Shown: positions 18,708 through 28,772 of the stretch, one piece after another
Layout: the number at the start of each line of letters is the position of its first letter
Numbering within the stretch: the first letter of the stretch is position 1
Source: Paenibacillus sp. DMB5
GTDB taxonomy: Bacteria; Bacillota; Bacilli; Paenibacillales; Paenibacillaceae
Length of the DNA stretch: 64,000 nucleotides
Assembly: GCF_001517085.1 (NCBI RefSeq)
Contig: NZ_LRAC01000147.1
Location: 124,001 to 188,000 of the forward strand
Reading direction: 5' to 3'
Translations under genes and position numbers: made by a program
The notes under the pieces: generated by a model
What the model was told of the DNA's origin: nothing
The model's database searches: none
Seen by the model: only the letters and a program-made list of their open reading frames with translations

Positions 18708-21584
18708 TTATTCCTCCCCGAGCTTCAGCGCCTGGGCAATCCGAATTTTCGACAGCCTGTGGCCGAGAATCAGCACACCGGATAGCAGCATAATTCCGAG
18801 AATCCCATACAGCTGGACGTAATCGCTGAAGCGGCTTACCAGTTCAAACGGCGGCACTTGTTCGCTTGCGGCAAAAGACATCTGGAACAGCGGCACAAAC
18901 AGCCTGCTGCTCAGACTGCCGATGCCAGCGCCGATAAGTACAGCAGCTCCAGAGGTTAAGAGCTGCTCGCTAATCAGCATGCCAATGAGCTGCGCAAAGG
19001 AGATGCCCATTGCCCGCAGCACTCCGTACTGCAATGTTCTTCCGGACAAGGTTAAAATCCAGAACACTAAAAATCCGAAGAAGCTGATCATGATGGAAAT
19101 GACAAAGCCCAGCGTCATAATACCGTTGATGGCGAGGCGGAATGAATCATTCTGCGACAATACAAGCTCCTGTGTTGCATCGCGGTAATGCGTAACCGGC
19201 AGCTTCATTTCCGTCAGATGCGCATAGACTTCTTTGCCCGCGGCTGAGCTGTCCAGCTTCAGCCAGGTCTCGTACGGCTCTACGGCCAGACGGTTCTGGA
19301 TGGAGCTCAGATGCCCGACGATCAGCTTCGGCTTACCGGCATCCGGGTCTGTCCCGGATTCTCCGCCGGCGGGCAGCGGACTCCATCCCGGCCAATAGTC
19401 GATAATCCCATAGACGATAAACGGCACCTGATCCAGGCCGTCCCATGATAATGAGACATTGTCACCAGGCTTGATCCTGGCAGCTTCAGCGAGGGAACGG
19501 GACACCAGCACCGCACTGGAATCGGATGCTATCAGATTCAGATAGCTATTGATCGGGTATTCGAGGAGTCCCGGCTTCATCCAGGCGGTCTTGCCGAAAT
19601 CCAGGGTATCTATCCCGTACAATGCTGTTTTTCCTGACACGGCCTTCTGGCCTGCGGTAAAACGGGCGTTCTCTTTGCGGAACACTTTCGCAGCCGCTTC
19701 TACACCTGCCAGCTCCCGGTATGGCTGAAAGGACGGCTCTGTATATTGCACGCGCTTTGTGCTGTTGCCATCCCCGGTGGGCGCCGCTCCCCCGGCAGAA
19801 AGGGCCGTAGTTGATACAACCGGCGCATCGCTTTCCCAGCGCGTCTGCAGCGTTAAATCCGCGCCTGCAGAATAGCGAATCTGGCTCTCCATATTGTCGT
19901 TGATTGTACGTGCCGCTCCTGCACTGAACAGACCAGTGGCGACAGTAATGATCAGGAACAGCATCAGCGTCAAATATTGTCCGGAGGACCGGCTGATCTG
20001 TATCAGCGTATGATACAGCGCCGGTGACCAGAAGCGGCGGCCCAGCCAGAAGATTAACCGGATAAACCACGGATACAGCCGGAGCACCAGCAGCCCTGCA
20101 CCCAGCGTAAACAATGCCGGCATAAGAAACACAAGCGGATCCACCTGAAGTGCGCTTGAATCCAACGCCAGCTTGCGCAAATCCTCCTGACGGGTATTAA
20201 ACCCCCGCAACAGATATACAGCAATGCCGATTAATATGACATCCAGGCCGGTCTTGTGCCAGAATGACAGCTTACGCAGCCGGACGGAGTCGCGTTTCTG
20301 ATTGACGATACTGACACGTGTCGCAAGAAAGGCGGGAATCAGAATAAGCAGAATAGCGGCACCCACTGCAGCCGCAGCTATCCGATACGCTTCACCCGAT
20401 AACCCGACCTCCAGCGGAGAGCGGTTCACAAATTCCAGAAATCCGTTTGCCGCCCCCAGCCCCTTGGTGAATTGCACACCCATAAACGGCCCGGCTGTTA
20501 ACGCAATGAAGCCCAGAAGCAGATTTTCCAGCATATAGGCCGTCATGATCTGCCACCGGCTGGCTCCGCGGCTGCGGAGCACTGCAATATCATTTTTCTG
20601 CCGTTCGATAATGAGATTGGCAGTCATGTACAGATAGAACGCAAGCATAATCATGACCGGCGAGTACAGTGACAGAAGCATTACATCCAGCTTATCCGCC
20701 TTCCCCTGATACGACAGGATGGTTTCGTTAGCCGGCATATTGATTTCAGCCGCGCCGATCCGGCCTTTGAAATACCGGCGGATATCTTTGTCTGCCTGTA
20801 CAAACTGATCAATCCCCTCAACTTTGAGCGCCCTGTAATCCAGAGCATACCGCCATTCCATATCTGACACTCTGGCTTTTCCGCCGGTAATAAACTCCCG
20901 TTCAAACTGCCCGAAAGGAATAATAAACCCGTCACTGTCCGTTTCGGTCATATAAGACAGATAGGGATCGGCTGCCGCATCGGTCGCCATAACGCCTACG
21001 GGAATAATCCGGAGCCTGGTTTGCTCCGATACTTCAGCAGTAAGCTCCTGGCCGAGTTCGCGTTTGACCTTCAGAAGGAAGCTGTCTGTCACCAGAGCCT
21101 CAATGATTCCGTCTGTGCGGTCCACCGGCATCCGGCCCGCCAGCAGGCGAACCCGCTGTTCCATATCTGACAAGGATTTTACGGCTCCGGCAGACTTTTG
21201 GGTCTTTTGCTCCAGCTCGGAAGCATCGGAGCCGTACACCTTAAACTTTTGGGTAAACCGCTGCTGATAAAAGGAAAGCGCCGGAAGACCCGTCCGGCCC
21301 GGTATCGAACGTACGAACTGATCGGCCTTCTGAATGGCTTCGGCCGTTTTTTCATCCATTATTTCCGCAGAATTGGAGGTCGCGATCCGGATAAAACCCG
21401 GATATACGTTCTTCTGCAACTGCAATTGGCCGAGCTCCTTTTGCAGCGTCCGCTGCAGAATAGCACCCGAATATAGCGGCATGGAGCTGAACAGCGCGAC
21501 ACAGACCGTCAGCCCAAGCAGCAGATTCAGCTGCAGCCACTTGTTTGTCGCCATTTTGCGGAGAATCATCGTCCATAAAGCCAT
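18708..21584 (-). CDS. FtsX/MacB-type ABC transporter permease
   Basis: Large membrane protein of 958 residues, about twice the length of a simple MacB permease. An N-terminal membrane helix and an extracellular region come first. A first FtsX-like block of helices follows (about residues 300-430), further helices near 450-550, a second extracellular region with MacB-like fold (about 570-800), and a final three-helix FtsX block (MTLGFVISIMISFFGFLVF onward). This duplicated layout is typical of Gram-positive FtsX-family exporters or lipoprotein/peptide extractors. It works with the adaptor and the two ATPases on either side. Substrate unknown. Confidence 0.85.
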   Translation of the reverse strand: MALWTMILRKMATNKWLQLNLLLGLTVCVALFSSMPLYSGAILQRTLQKELGQLQLQKNVYPGFIRIATSNSAEIMDEKTAEAIQKADQFVRSIPGRTGLPALSFYQQRFTQKFKVYGSDASELEQKTQKSAGAVKSLSDMEQRVRLLAGRMPVDRTDGIIEALVTDSFLLKVKRELGQELTAEVSEQTRLRIIPVGVMATDAAADPYLSYMTETDSDGFIIPFGQFEREFITGGKARVSDMEWRYALDYRALKVEGIDQFVQADKDIRRYFKGRIGAAEINMPANETILSYQGKADKLDVMLLSLYSPVMIMLAFYLYMTANLIIERQKNDIAVLRSRGASRWQIMTAYMLENLLLGFIALTAGPFMGVQFTKGLGAANGFLEFVNRSPLEVGLSGEAYRIAAAAVGAAILLILIPAFLATRVSIVNQKRDSVRLRKLSFWHKTGLDVILIGIAVYLLRGFNTRQEDLRKLALDSSALQVDPLVFLMPALFTLGAGLLVLRLYPWFIRLIFWLGRRFWSPALYHTLIQISRSSGQYLTLMLFLIITVATGLFSAGAARTINDNMESQIRYSAGADLTLQTRWESDAPVVSTTALSAGGAAPTGDGNSTKRVQYTEPSFQPYRELAGVEAAAKVFRKENARFTAGQKAVSGKTALYGIDTLDFGKTAWMKPGLLEYPINSYLNLIASDSSAVLVSRSLAEAARIKPGDNVSLSWDGLDQVPFIVYGIIDYWPGWSPLPAGGESGTDPDAGKPKLIVGHLSSIQNRLAVEPYETWLKLDSSAAGKEVYAHLTEMKLPVTHYRDATQELVLSQNDSFRLAINGIMTLGFVISIMISFFGFLVFWILTLSGRTLQYGVLRAMGISFAQLIGMLISEQLLTSGAAVLIGAGIGSLSSRLFVPLFQMSFAASEQVPPFELVSRFSDYVQLYGILGIMLLSGVLILGHRLSKIRIAQALKLGEE

Positions 21585-21635
21585 ACGTTCACCTCAATTT
21601 TTGCACCTTTGGATAAAGAAGCTGTCAGCCATCCC

Positions 21636-22717
21636 TTAATTGTTCAAAATGACTTTCTGCCCCTTCTGTAGCCCCTTCACGATTTCAGCCTCTGTCGGAG
21701 TCATAAGCCCGATCTCAATGTCCAGCTCCTTGCGCCGTTCGCCGTCGAGCACCTGTACGTAGTAGCGGCCCATATAGGTCCGGATAGCGGCACGGGGAAG
21801 AATAAGAACGTTTTCCCGCTTCTGAAGTTCGATGGTCAGCTCAGCGACGTCCCCGACCTGGATGCCCGCGGGTTTGTTATCTATGTCCACAATCAGTGTT
21901 ACGGCATTGCGGTCGACGTCTCCTGAGTTCCTTTTGCCGGGGCACTTGAAGGCGATTGCAGCACTTTGCCTTTATAGTCCTTTCCCTTATATTTCAGGCT
22001 TGCCGGCATGCCGGTCTCCACCGGCAGCAAATCTCCTGCGTCGCCGGCCACATAAGTCAGCTGCAGACTGGAAGGATCGGAGACGGTTACGACAGGCTGA
22101 TAGGCATTGATATAGTCTCCGGTGTTCAAGGTCTGAATGTACGTTACAGTGCCACTGATCGGTGAATATAACCGCGCTTTGGCCAGCTTGTTTTCCATAT
22201 GGTCCAGCGAAATTTTTTCCCGCTCATAATCAATTTGCCGCAGGCGCAGATCAGTCGCATTTGCACCAGAAGCTTCTGCCTGCTTATACAGCAGCTGTGC
22301 ACGTTCCACATTGAGCTGCTGCAATGAATGCTGCATTTCAAGATCCCCTGTCTCCAGCTCCACCAGAAGCTCGCCTTTCTTCACAGTCTGGCCCAGCTCT
22401 ACGGGGATTCCCTTGAGAACTCCTCCCGACTCCTTGAACGATAAAGCCTCGACATGACCGGATGCAAAAGTGGCTGTCCCCTTGAGGAAGGTCTGAATAT
22501 TCCCGGTAACAACCTCCTCCATGTCATATTCCTGCTGCACAGGCTGAACGAGCGGCGGCTGCAGCTCCTGTTCAGCCGGCAGCAGCGAACAGCCGGCAAG
22601 TCCGGTCAATGCCAGCAGCAGCAGTGAGGCTCCGGCAATACGCAGCCGTATCCTACGTAAGCGGAGAAGCATTGATTGTTTGTGAGACAATTTTTCCATC
22701 CTCCAATGCAATGACAT
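21636..22717 (-). CDS. HlyD/MacA-type adaptor lipoprotein, interrupted by one frameshift
   Basis: Extracytoplasmic adaptor for the FtsX-type transporter. It shows a lipoprotein signal ending LTGLAGC, a barrel-sandwich domain, a short coiled-coil hairpin (residues about 105-165), and a beta-barrel that continues in another frame (NKPAGIQVGDVAEL, ending in KGQKVILNN). The frame breaks at about 21908. The first frame ends TSTAMP, while the alternative reads NAVTLIVDIDNKPAG. One added base repairs it, giving a protein of about 360 residues. The exact start is uncertain: ATGs at 22717, 22699 and 22672 all overlap the 3' end of the upstream ATPase gene. Confidence 0.8.
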
Positions 22718-23417
22718 GGTCTACCAGATCCATAATGCCGGGATCGTGTGTAGTGAGCAGAATGGTCATTCCGGAGCTTAGCACCAGCTCCCTGAACAAT
22801 CTGATGACCTGCAGTCCCATACGGCTATCAAGCTCAGCGGTAGGCTCGTCGGCAATCAGCAGCTTGGGCTTATGTACGATGGCCCGTGCAATGGCGACGC
22901 GCTGCTGCTCTCCCCCCGACAATTCCGGCGGCCGGTGTTTCATCCGGTCCTTCATCCCCACACGCTCCAGCGCCCACTCCGCGTCTTCACGGCCGGCCTT
23001 GGAGGAGCCGGCAATCCGTAGTCCAAACTCGACGTTTTCAAGCGCAGACATAAGGGGAACCAGTCCGTAAGCCTGAAAGATCAACCCTATATCCCTGCGT
23101 CTCAGCTCATTGCGCGCTTTGGCGGACAGTCCGGTGATCTCCCTCCCTTCGAACTGCACCGAACCCTCCGTCGGGTCATCCAGTGTACTGAGAACATTAA
23201 GCAGCGTGGTCTTCCCAGAGCCTGACCTTCCTTTAAGCGCGACTACAGACCCTCGGGGAACGGCCAAATGAATATCCGACAAGGCAGTCACAGCGGTGTC
23301 TCCCCTGCCAAATACACGCTTGATCCCGGATGCCTGTAATAAGATTTCTCTGTTTTCAGGCTGCGTTTCCTTCAACACAGGCATCACTGCCTTTCCAGCA
23401 TAGTTTTGTAATCGCAT
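22653..23417 (-). CDS. MacB/LolD-type ABC ATPase
   Basis: Second ATPase of the same export cluster, 254 residues. Walker A is KGRSGSGKTT, signature LSGGEQQRVAIARAI, and Walker B LLIADEPTAELDS, followed by the switch His in LLTTHDPG. Its stop overlaps the start of the adaptor gene, so the two are translationally coupled. Having two separate ATPases with one double-length permease suggests they act as a heterodimer, which is inference. It is the first gene of the cluster, 67 bases after the GH43 gene. Confidence 0.88.
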   Translation of the reverse strand: MRLQNYAGKAVMPVLKETQPENREILLQASGIKRVFGRGDTAVTALSDIHLAVPRGSVVALKGRSGSGKTTLLNVLSTLDDPTEGSVQFEGREITGLSAKARNELRRRDIGLIFQAYGLVPLMSALENVEFGLRIAGSSKAGREDAEWALERVGMKDRMKHRPPELSGGEQQRVAIARAIVHKPKLLIADEPTAELDSRMGLQVIRLFRELVLSSGMTILLTTHDPGIMDLVDHVIALEDGKIVSQTINASPLT

Positions 23418-23484
23418 TCATATTTGCAGATTATTCCGGGTAATGCTATGTCATAGTACAAGTGAACTATGAATACAACCGTCC

Positions 23485-24995
23485 TTAAACGGTCTTGTTG
23501 TAACAAAAATCGTCAAAATCAGCATATCCGCCGTTCTTCCTGGTAGCATAACAATATAGACCGATCCGGTAGCCCATGAAATGATCCAGCGTATATTTCA
23601 TCTGCAGCGGATTGCCGATGGCGTGCCAGTTTTGCCCATCAGCGGAATAAAAAAAGTTAACAATATCGATACTCTTGGCAAAATCAAACTCCATCTTCAG
23701 ATGAATCAGGCTGTGCTCATAAGGCATACGTTCAATAGCCGTCTCCTGACCCTCTTCCCCGGTCACACTCATGGCCACGAAGCGCGCTCCGCTATCATCG
23801 ACCCAGATACCGACTGCGCCAAAATGATGCTGCAGAGCAACCATACCTGAACGGTCACCCGGAGCGAGTCTCGACGGGTCCAGTAGAACCGAAGCGCTGC
23901 ATGCGGGTCCTTCCGTACGCTGTGTCAGCGTATTACGGGCATATTCCACACTCTGCGACAGGGCTCCTGTCCGCAGGCGCAGCCTTCCCGGGCGTTCGGT
24001 GACAGACCAAAGGTCAGGGTCCGGCACATGATTCCACTGCCAGTTCAGAGCCAGCCGGTTCCTGTCATATTCAAAGCCGTCGCTGATCACCAGCGGCTTT
24101 ACTTCCTCTGCCGGCAAAGCGGCTGCAAATTGCTGCGGAACCTTGCCATCGACACCGAATACCGGCCAGTCATCCTCCCAATGCACCGGAACAACACATG
24201 GAATGCGGCCGACAGAGCCGTGGTCCTGGAACAGCACAGCGAACCAGTCCCCTGTCACTGAATCGACAATACCGCCTTGTGCTACACCGTTATTCTGGTA
24301 TCCCATATCGTCGTCCAGCACAATCCGCCGTTCGTAAGGGCCCAGCAGTTCAGCCGAGCGGTAGACCATTTGTCTGCGCCGCCGGTTACCGTTACTAGGC
24401 CATTCTATAAAGAACAGATAATAGTAGCCGTTCATCCGGTAAGCATGACAGCCCTCACAGCGAAGGCCGATATCCTCAGTCTCCGTCTCAAAGAGCAGCT
24501 GATCAAGGCCCCCTCTCTATGGGCGCGGGCGTCCGCCGTCAATTCAGTAATCCGGATGCTGCCGTTCCCGTGAAACACGAACACCCGCCCTTCATCAAAA
24601 AGCAGGCTTGGATCATGATGCAAGCCCGGAATTACGAACCGTTCCCAAGGGCCATTCTCGATTTCCTTCGTCTGATATACATAGAACTGCTGCATGTCAT
24701 TGCTTGAGAAGCAGACATAATAAATGCCCTCATGATAGCGCAGGCTGGTTGCCCAGGAGCCTTTCCCGTAAATGCCCTTGCCGTTCAGCAGCTTGTGGGC
24801 GCTGTTATCTTCAAAGCTGTCATAGACATAGCTGACCATTTCCCAATTCATCAGATTTTTCGATTTCATAACCGGACAGCCGGGCATCGAGTGCATGCTC
24901 GTGCTGATCATATAATAGCAATCACCTACCCGGATGACGCTTGGATCAGGAACATCAGCCCAGATGACCGGATTATGGATGGTAGTAGTATTCAT
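23485..24995 (-). CDS. GH43 beta-xylosidase/arabinofuranosidase, interrupted by one frameshift
   Basis: Cytoplasmic exo-enzyme for imported xylo- or arabinoxylo-oligosaccharides, about 503 residues once repaired. The five-bladed propeller starts with ADVPDPSVIRVGDCYY (catalytic base Asp in PDPS), and the pKa-modulator Asp is in HDPSLLFDEG. The acid Glu region (LRCEGCHAYRMNGYYYLFF) lies across the break. A C-terminal beta-sandwich (FEYDRNRLALNWQWNH onward) matches the XynB3-type GH43 C-terminal domain. The break is at a run of five C on the plus strand (24509-24513). One more base restores REGGLDQLLFETETED. Its start follows the xylanase stop by one base, so the two genes are cotranscribed. 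Confidence 0.88.
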
Positions 24996-24996
24996 G

Positions 24997-26013
24997 TTAT
25001 TCTCCCGCTAATTTCAAAATATCCCAGTATGCCTGCTTAGGCTCATGTTTGCCGTCGAAAACGAACGGCCAGTTTTTCCGCCCACGTACCGGGAAGTTAT
25101 CAAGCCATGTATAGTCATCCGCTGCTCCCCAGAAGGTTACGCAGTCAATGTACTGCTTGTATTCCTTGAACAGCCGGAAAATTTGCATGTAGCGCTCAGC
25201 CTGCTGCTCAAGCATTCCCTCCAGGGGAGCCGTCAGATCGGTCCGGCGGTCCTCGAACTGGAATACGGAGAGGTCAAGCTCCGTGATATGCAGCTTCATG
25301 CCAAGACTCGCATACCGTTCGATAGCTGCTCGAATGTCATCCAGCGGAGGATGCACCAGATTCCAGTGAGCTTGAAGCCCGATGCCGTGAATCGGTGCGC
25401 CCTGCTTCAGGAGCGTCTGCACTAGACGATAGATTTTCTCCCTTTTCTCCGGATCAGATTCGTTATAATCATTGTAAAAGAGCTGGGCATCGGGATCAGC
25501 GGCATGCGCATATTCAAACGCTTTTAATAAAAAATCTTCTCCGGCGATATCCAGCCATTTCGATGGGCGCAGCCATTCTCCGCTTTGGTCGGATATCGCT
25601 TCGTTGACCACATCCCATGCATAAATACGGCCTTTGTAGCGGGATACCACTGTATCAATATGCGACTTCATCCGCCCCAGCAGCGTTTCGCGATCTGCCG
25701 GCCCGCCGTCACTATTCTCGAATACCCAGGAAGGGGTCTGATTGTGCCAGACAAGCGTATGGCCTCTGACCACAATGCCATTGTCTTCGGCAAACGTCAT
25801 TAAGCGGTCGGCCTCCGTAAAGGTATACCGGCTTTCTTCAGGATGCAGCCGTTCGAACTTCATCTCATTTTCCGCGGTAACGCTGTTGAAATGCCGGACT
25901 AACAGCTCCCGCTGCACCGACAAGGTGTGCGGATTCACAGCTGCACCAATCCGAAAATCAGACTGAAACGCCTCATATAATTTAGGTAGTTTATTGCTCT
26001 GAAGATTGTTCAT
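24997..26013 (-). CDS. Intracellular GH10 endo-1,4-beta-xylanase
   Basis: Retaining xylanase of 338 residues, the size of a single GH10 catalytic domain. There is no signal peptide, so it should cut imported xylo-oligosaccharides in the cytoplasm. The acid/base is Glu138 in AWDVVNEAI and the nucleophile Glu245 in HITELDLS. Substrate-binding motifs HTLVWHNQTP and FWGAADDYTWLD are present. It lies directly before the GH43 gene and 66 bases after the DUF1854 gene, at the downstream end of the long xylan directon. Confidence 0.93.
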   Translation of the reverse strand: MNNLQSNKLPKLYEAFQSDFRIGAAVNPHTLSVQRELLVRHFNSVTAENEMKFERLHPEESRYTFTEADRLMTFAEDNGIVVRGHTLVWHNQTPSWVFENSDGGPADRETLLGRMKSHIDTVVSRYKGRIYAWDVVNEAISDQSGEWLRPSKWLDIAGEDFLLKAFEYAHAADPDAQLFYNDYNESDPEKREKIYRLVQTLLKQGAPIHGIGLQAHWNLVHPPLDDIRAAIERYASLGMKLHITELDLSVFQFEDRRTDLTAPLEGMLEQQAERYMQIFRLFKEYKQYIDCVTFWGAADDYTWLDNFPVRGRKNWPFVFDGKHEPKQAYWDILKLAGE

Positions 26014-26079
26014 AGCTTGTTAACCCCTTTCATCATCGCTTATAGAATTTGCCCCTGCAAGTGATAGATGGGCAGCCGT

Positions 26080-26577
26080 TCATAACGTATCTTCCAGCAA
26101 TTTGCGGCTGTGGCCGTCAAGACTCCGCCAGTCGGTAATTTGACAGCGCTTGCCGCTGATATCTGACAGAATGACACGCCCCCCGCTGTGCAGCTGCACA
26201 TAATCCTGGAGATTCCTCATCGCCAGCCGGGTTGGTCCCAGATGTGTCTTCAAATCCCACAGCCAGAGATCTGACTTGAACTTGACACTCACAATCCGGT
26301 TAACCCGCGGTAAAAAATACCGGTATTGCAGCTCCCTGCGCAGCTCCTCCCTGCTGTCTTGCTCTAACTCCGCCAGCTCCCGGATGATGCCAAGCTCTTC
26401 TCCCTTCGCATTTCGGACAGAAATGTATTCCTCGTCAAACCGGAACGGAAAAGTCCGGTAAACCGTGAGCTCCTCATAATGGATATTTTCAACTTTCCCT
26501 CCCAGCACGCCGCCTGCTCCACGCTTCAGGTTTACAGCTGCAGGGGGAAGGATACGGATTTCATAGAGATCCTTCAT
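26080..26577 (-). CDS. DUF1854-family protein
   Basis: 165 residues, soluble, no catalytic motif recognised. The pattern of an N-terminal strand region, an arginine-rich helix (EELRRELQYRYFLPRVNRI) and a WDLKTHLGPTRLAMRN segment matches DUF1854. That family is usually encoded next to one particular kind of fused ABC transporter, annotated in other bacteria as associated with cyanophycin metabolism. Here the start codon overlaps the stop of exactly such a transporter (TGATG). A regulatory or partner role to that transporter is inferred. Confidence 0.8.
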   Translation of the reverse strand: MKDLYEIRILPPAAVNLKRGAGGVLGGKVENIHYEELTVYRTFPFRFDEEYISVRNAKGEELGIIRELAELEQDSREELRRELQYRYFLPRVNRIVSVKFKSDLWLWDLKTHLGPTRLAMRNLQDYVQLHSGGRVILSDISGKRCQITDWRSLDGHSRKLLEDTL

Positions 26578-28768
26578 CAGACCTCCACCCCCTTGATTTT
26601 CGACAACTCTTTTTGCGCGTCAACCAGTTTACGGTAAATCCCGCCGGGGATATTCACCAGTTCTTCATGTGTGCCAACCTCAGTGATGCGCCCTTTGTCC
26701 AGCACGACCAGCCGATCGGCGTTACGGAGCGTCGACAGCCGGTGGGCGATGGCAAACGTCGTTCTTCCGTGAACCAGGCGGGCAATCGCCTCTTGAATCT
26801 GACGTTCGGTTTCGGTATCGACTGAAGCAGTGGCTTCATCCAGAATGAGGATACGCGGATCATGAATGACTGCCCGGGCAATGGCGACCCGCTGCTTCTC
26901 TCCCCCGGACAGCTTGTGTCCACGCTCACCAACCTGCGTGTCATAGCCGTCGGGCATACGGACTATAAAATCATGCGCATTGGCAATTTGGGCCGCCCGC
27001 ATAATTTCTTCCGGTGTGGCTTCCGGCTTGGCGTAAGCAATGTTCTCGGCGATAGAGCCTTCAAACAGAAAGGTCTCCTGCAGCACAACGCCGATTTGCT
27101 TGCGCAGTTCGGTCTGGCTGATGCTGCGTATCGGAATGCCGTCAATAGAAAGGGAGCCTTCGTCCGGATCGTAGAACCGGCACAGCAGGTTAATAAAGGT
27201 GGATTTCCCTGCTCCGGAGTGACCCACTAGACCAATCATTTCACCGCTTTTCACCTGAAGATCAACTTCCTTAAGTACAGGGTTATGCTTCTCGTAGCCG
27301 TAGGTTACTTTAGTAAACGCCACATCCCCCTTGATAATCCCGATCGGTACCGGATGATGAACGTCCATTACTTCAGGCACGGTATCCAGCACCTCGAATA
27401 CCCGGTAGGCGGCAGCCATGGCCGTACTGGTCCAATTGATCATCTGCTGAATCCATTCCAGGGGACCGAACAGCATACCCAGATATGACAGCAGCGCCAT
27501 CAGTGTGCCTAATTGCAGTGTGCCTTCCAGAACTTTGTGTCCGCCATGATACCAGATGAGCAGTGTTCCCGCTCCGGTCACCAGGCTGAATACTGGAAAA
27601 TGAACTGCCACATCCCCTCCATCCTCAGATTATTGTGCACCACTTCCGTATTGGTCTGCTCATAGCGGGACATTTCAGTTCGTTCACGGCCAAACGCCTT
27701 AACAACGCGGATGCCTTGAAGAGAATCGCCGACCAGCATGTTCAGCCGCAAAATGGATCTCCACTGCTGATAGGCAAGCCGTCCGATTTTGGGCCAGATC
27801 TTCATCGACAGCAGGACCATAAACGGGACAGGAATCAAGGCAAATAACGTCAGCTTCCAGTCGAGACTGAATAAAATAAACAGCACAGCCACAAAGCGAA
27901 GCAGCTGCCCGATCACATAAATGACGCCGTCCGTCAGAAACTGCCGCATCGCTTCCGCATCATTATTCACCCGGCCAATGAACTGGGTTGTCTGCCTCCG
28001 GTCAAAGAAAGCAAGCGACAGCTTCATAAGCGCACTGAAAATATCCTTGCGGAAATCACCCATCAGCTTGGAGCCTACCCAGATGCCGATCAATCCCCGG
28101 ACAGCCTGCATGGCTGCCATCACAAGGGTAGTCAGCCCCAGTCCGCCGATTACAGCGAGCAGCCTGGTGCTCTGCCGGGCAGCTCCGAGCACATCGTCAA
28201 TCATGATCTTCGTCAAATACGGGGGAATCAGCTCCACCAGTGTAGTCAGGATCAACAACACTCCGGCAATCACCATTTGAAGCTTGTAAGGCTTCGCATA
28301 TCTTAGCATCCGGATGGCCAGCTTTCCCTTGTTCATGCACTGGGCGCAGACCTGCATCCCTTCATCGAGCGGATTTCCGCATTGCGGGCAGCTCCGGGGA
28401 AGATCCCGTTCGGAGAGAACCGGCAGTTCTTCGCTATGCGCCGCAGCTTTGATCAGCTTTGCGGCATAATCAAACATGGGGATCAATGCCGCGGTATAAC
28501 GGACTGCAACAACCGGTCCAAAGTCTGTGTCGATATGCAGCGATCCTCCCCCTACGGCTGAAACTGCCCGTGCATCCTTAATTTCAGCAAGAGGCAGAGT
28601 CAGCCTTGGCGCCTCATCTCTGTGCCAGACGACCAGTTTTTCTTCTGAAACAGCGATCCATTGTTCGCCAAAACAACCCTCCGGATCCAGATCTGCTTTG
28701 CACTCAAGCAGCAGCGGCTCGCTGACTTGCCTCTGGAAGAATTCCGGCAGCTTAAATTTTGTCTGCAT
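26577..28768 (-). CDS. DUF1854-associated ABC transporter (fused permease and ATPase) with zinc ribbon, one frameshift
   Basis: Exporter-type half transporter, about 730 residues once repaired. An N-terminal PH-like domain (residues 1-115) precedes a zinc ribbon with two CxxC pairs (CPQCGNPLDEGMQVCAQC, about 123-140). A six-helix type-1 exporter membrane domain follows, then an ATPase with Walker A GHSGAGKST, signature LSGGEKQRVAIARAV and Walker B ILILDEATASVDT. The frame breaks at a run of four A (27597-27600, plus strand): IFQYSAW* in one frame, IFPVFSLVTGAGTLL in the next. One extra base repairs it. Starts 4 bases after the permease stop. Substrate unknown. Confidence 0.85.
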
Positions 28769-28772
28769 AATG

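Noticed and set aside
24500..24520. Programmed -1 ribosomal frameshifting as cause of the broken frames
   Set aside because: No X XXY YYZ slippery heptamer in the correct phase was found at the breaks examined, and eight unrelated genes share the defect.
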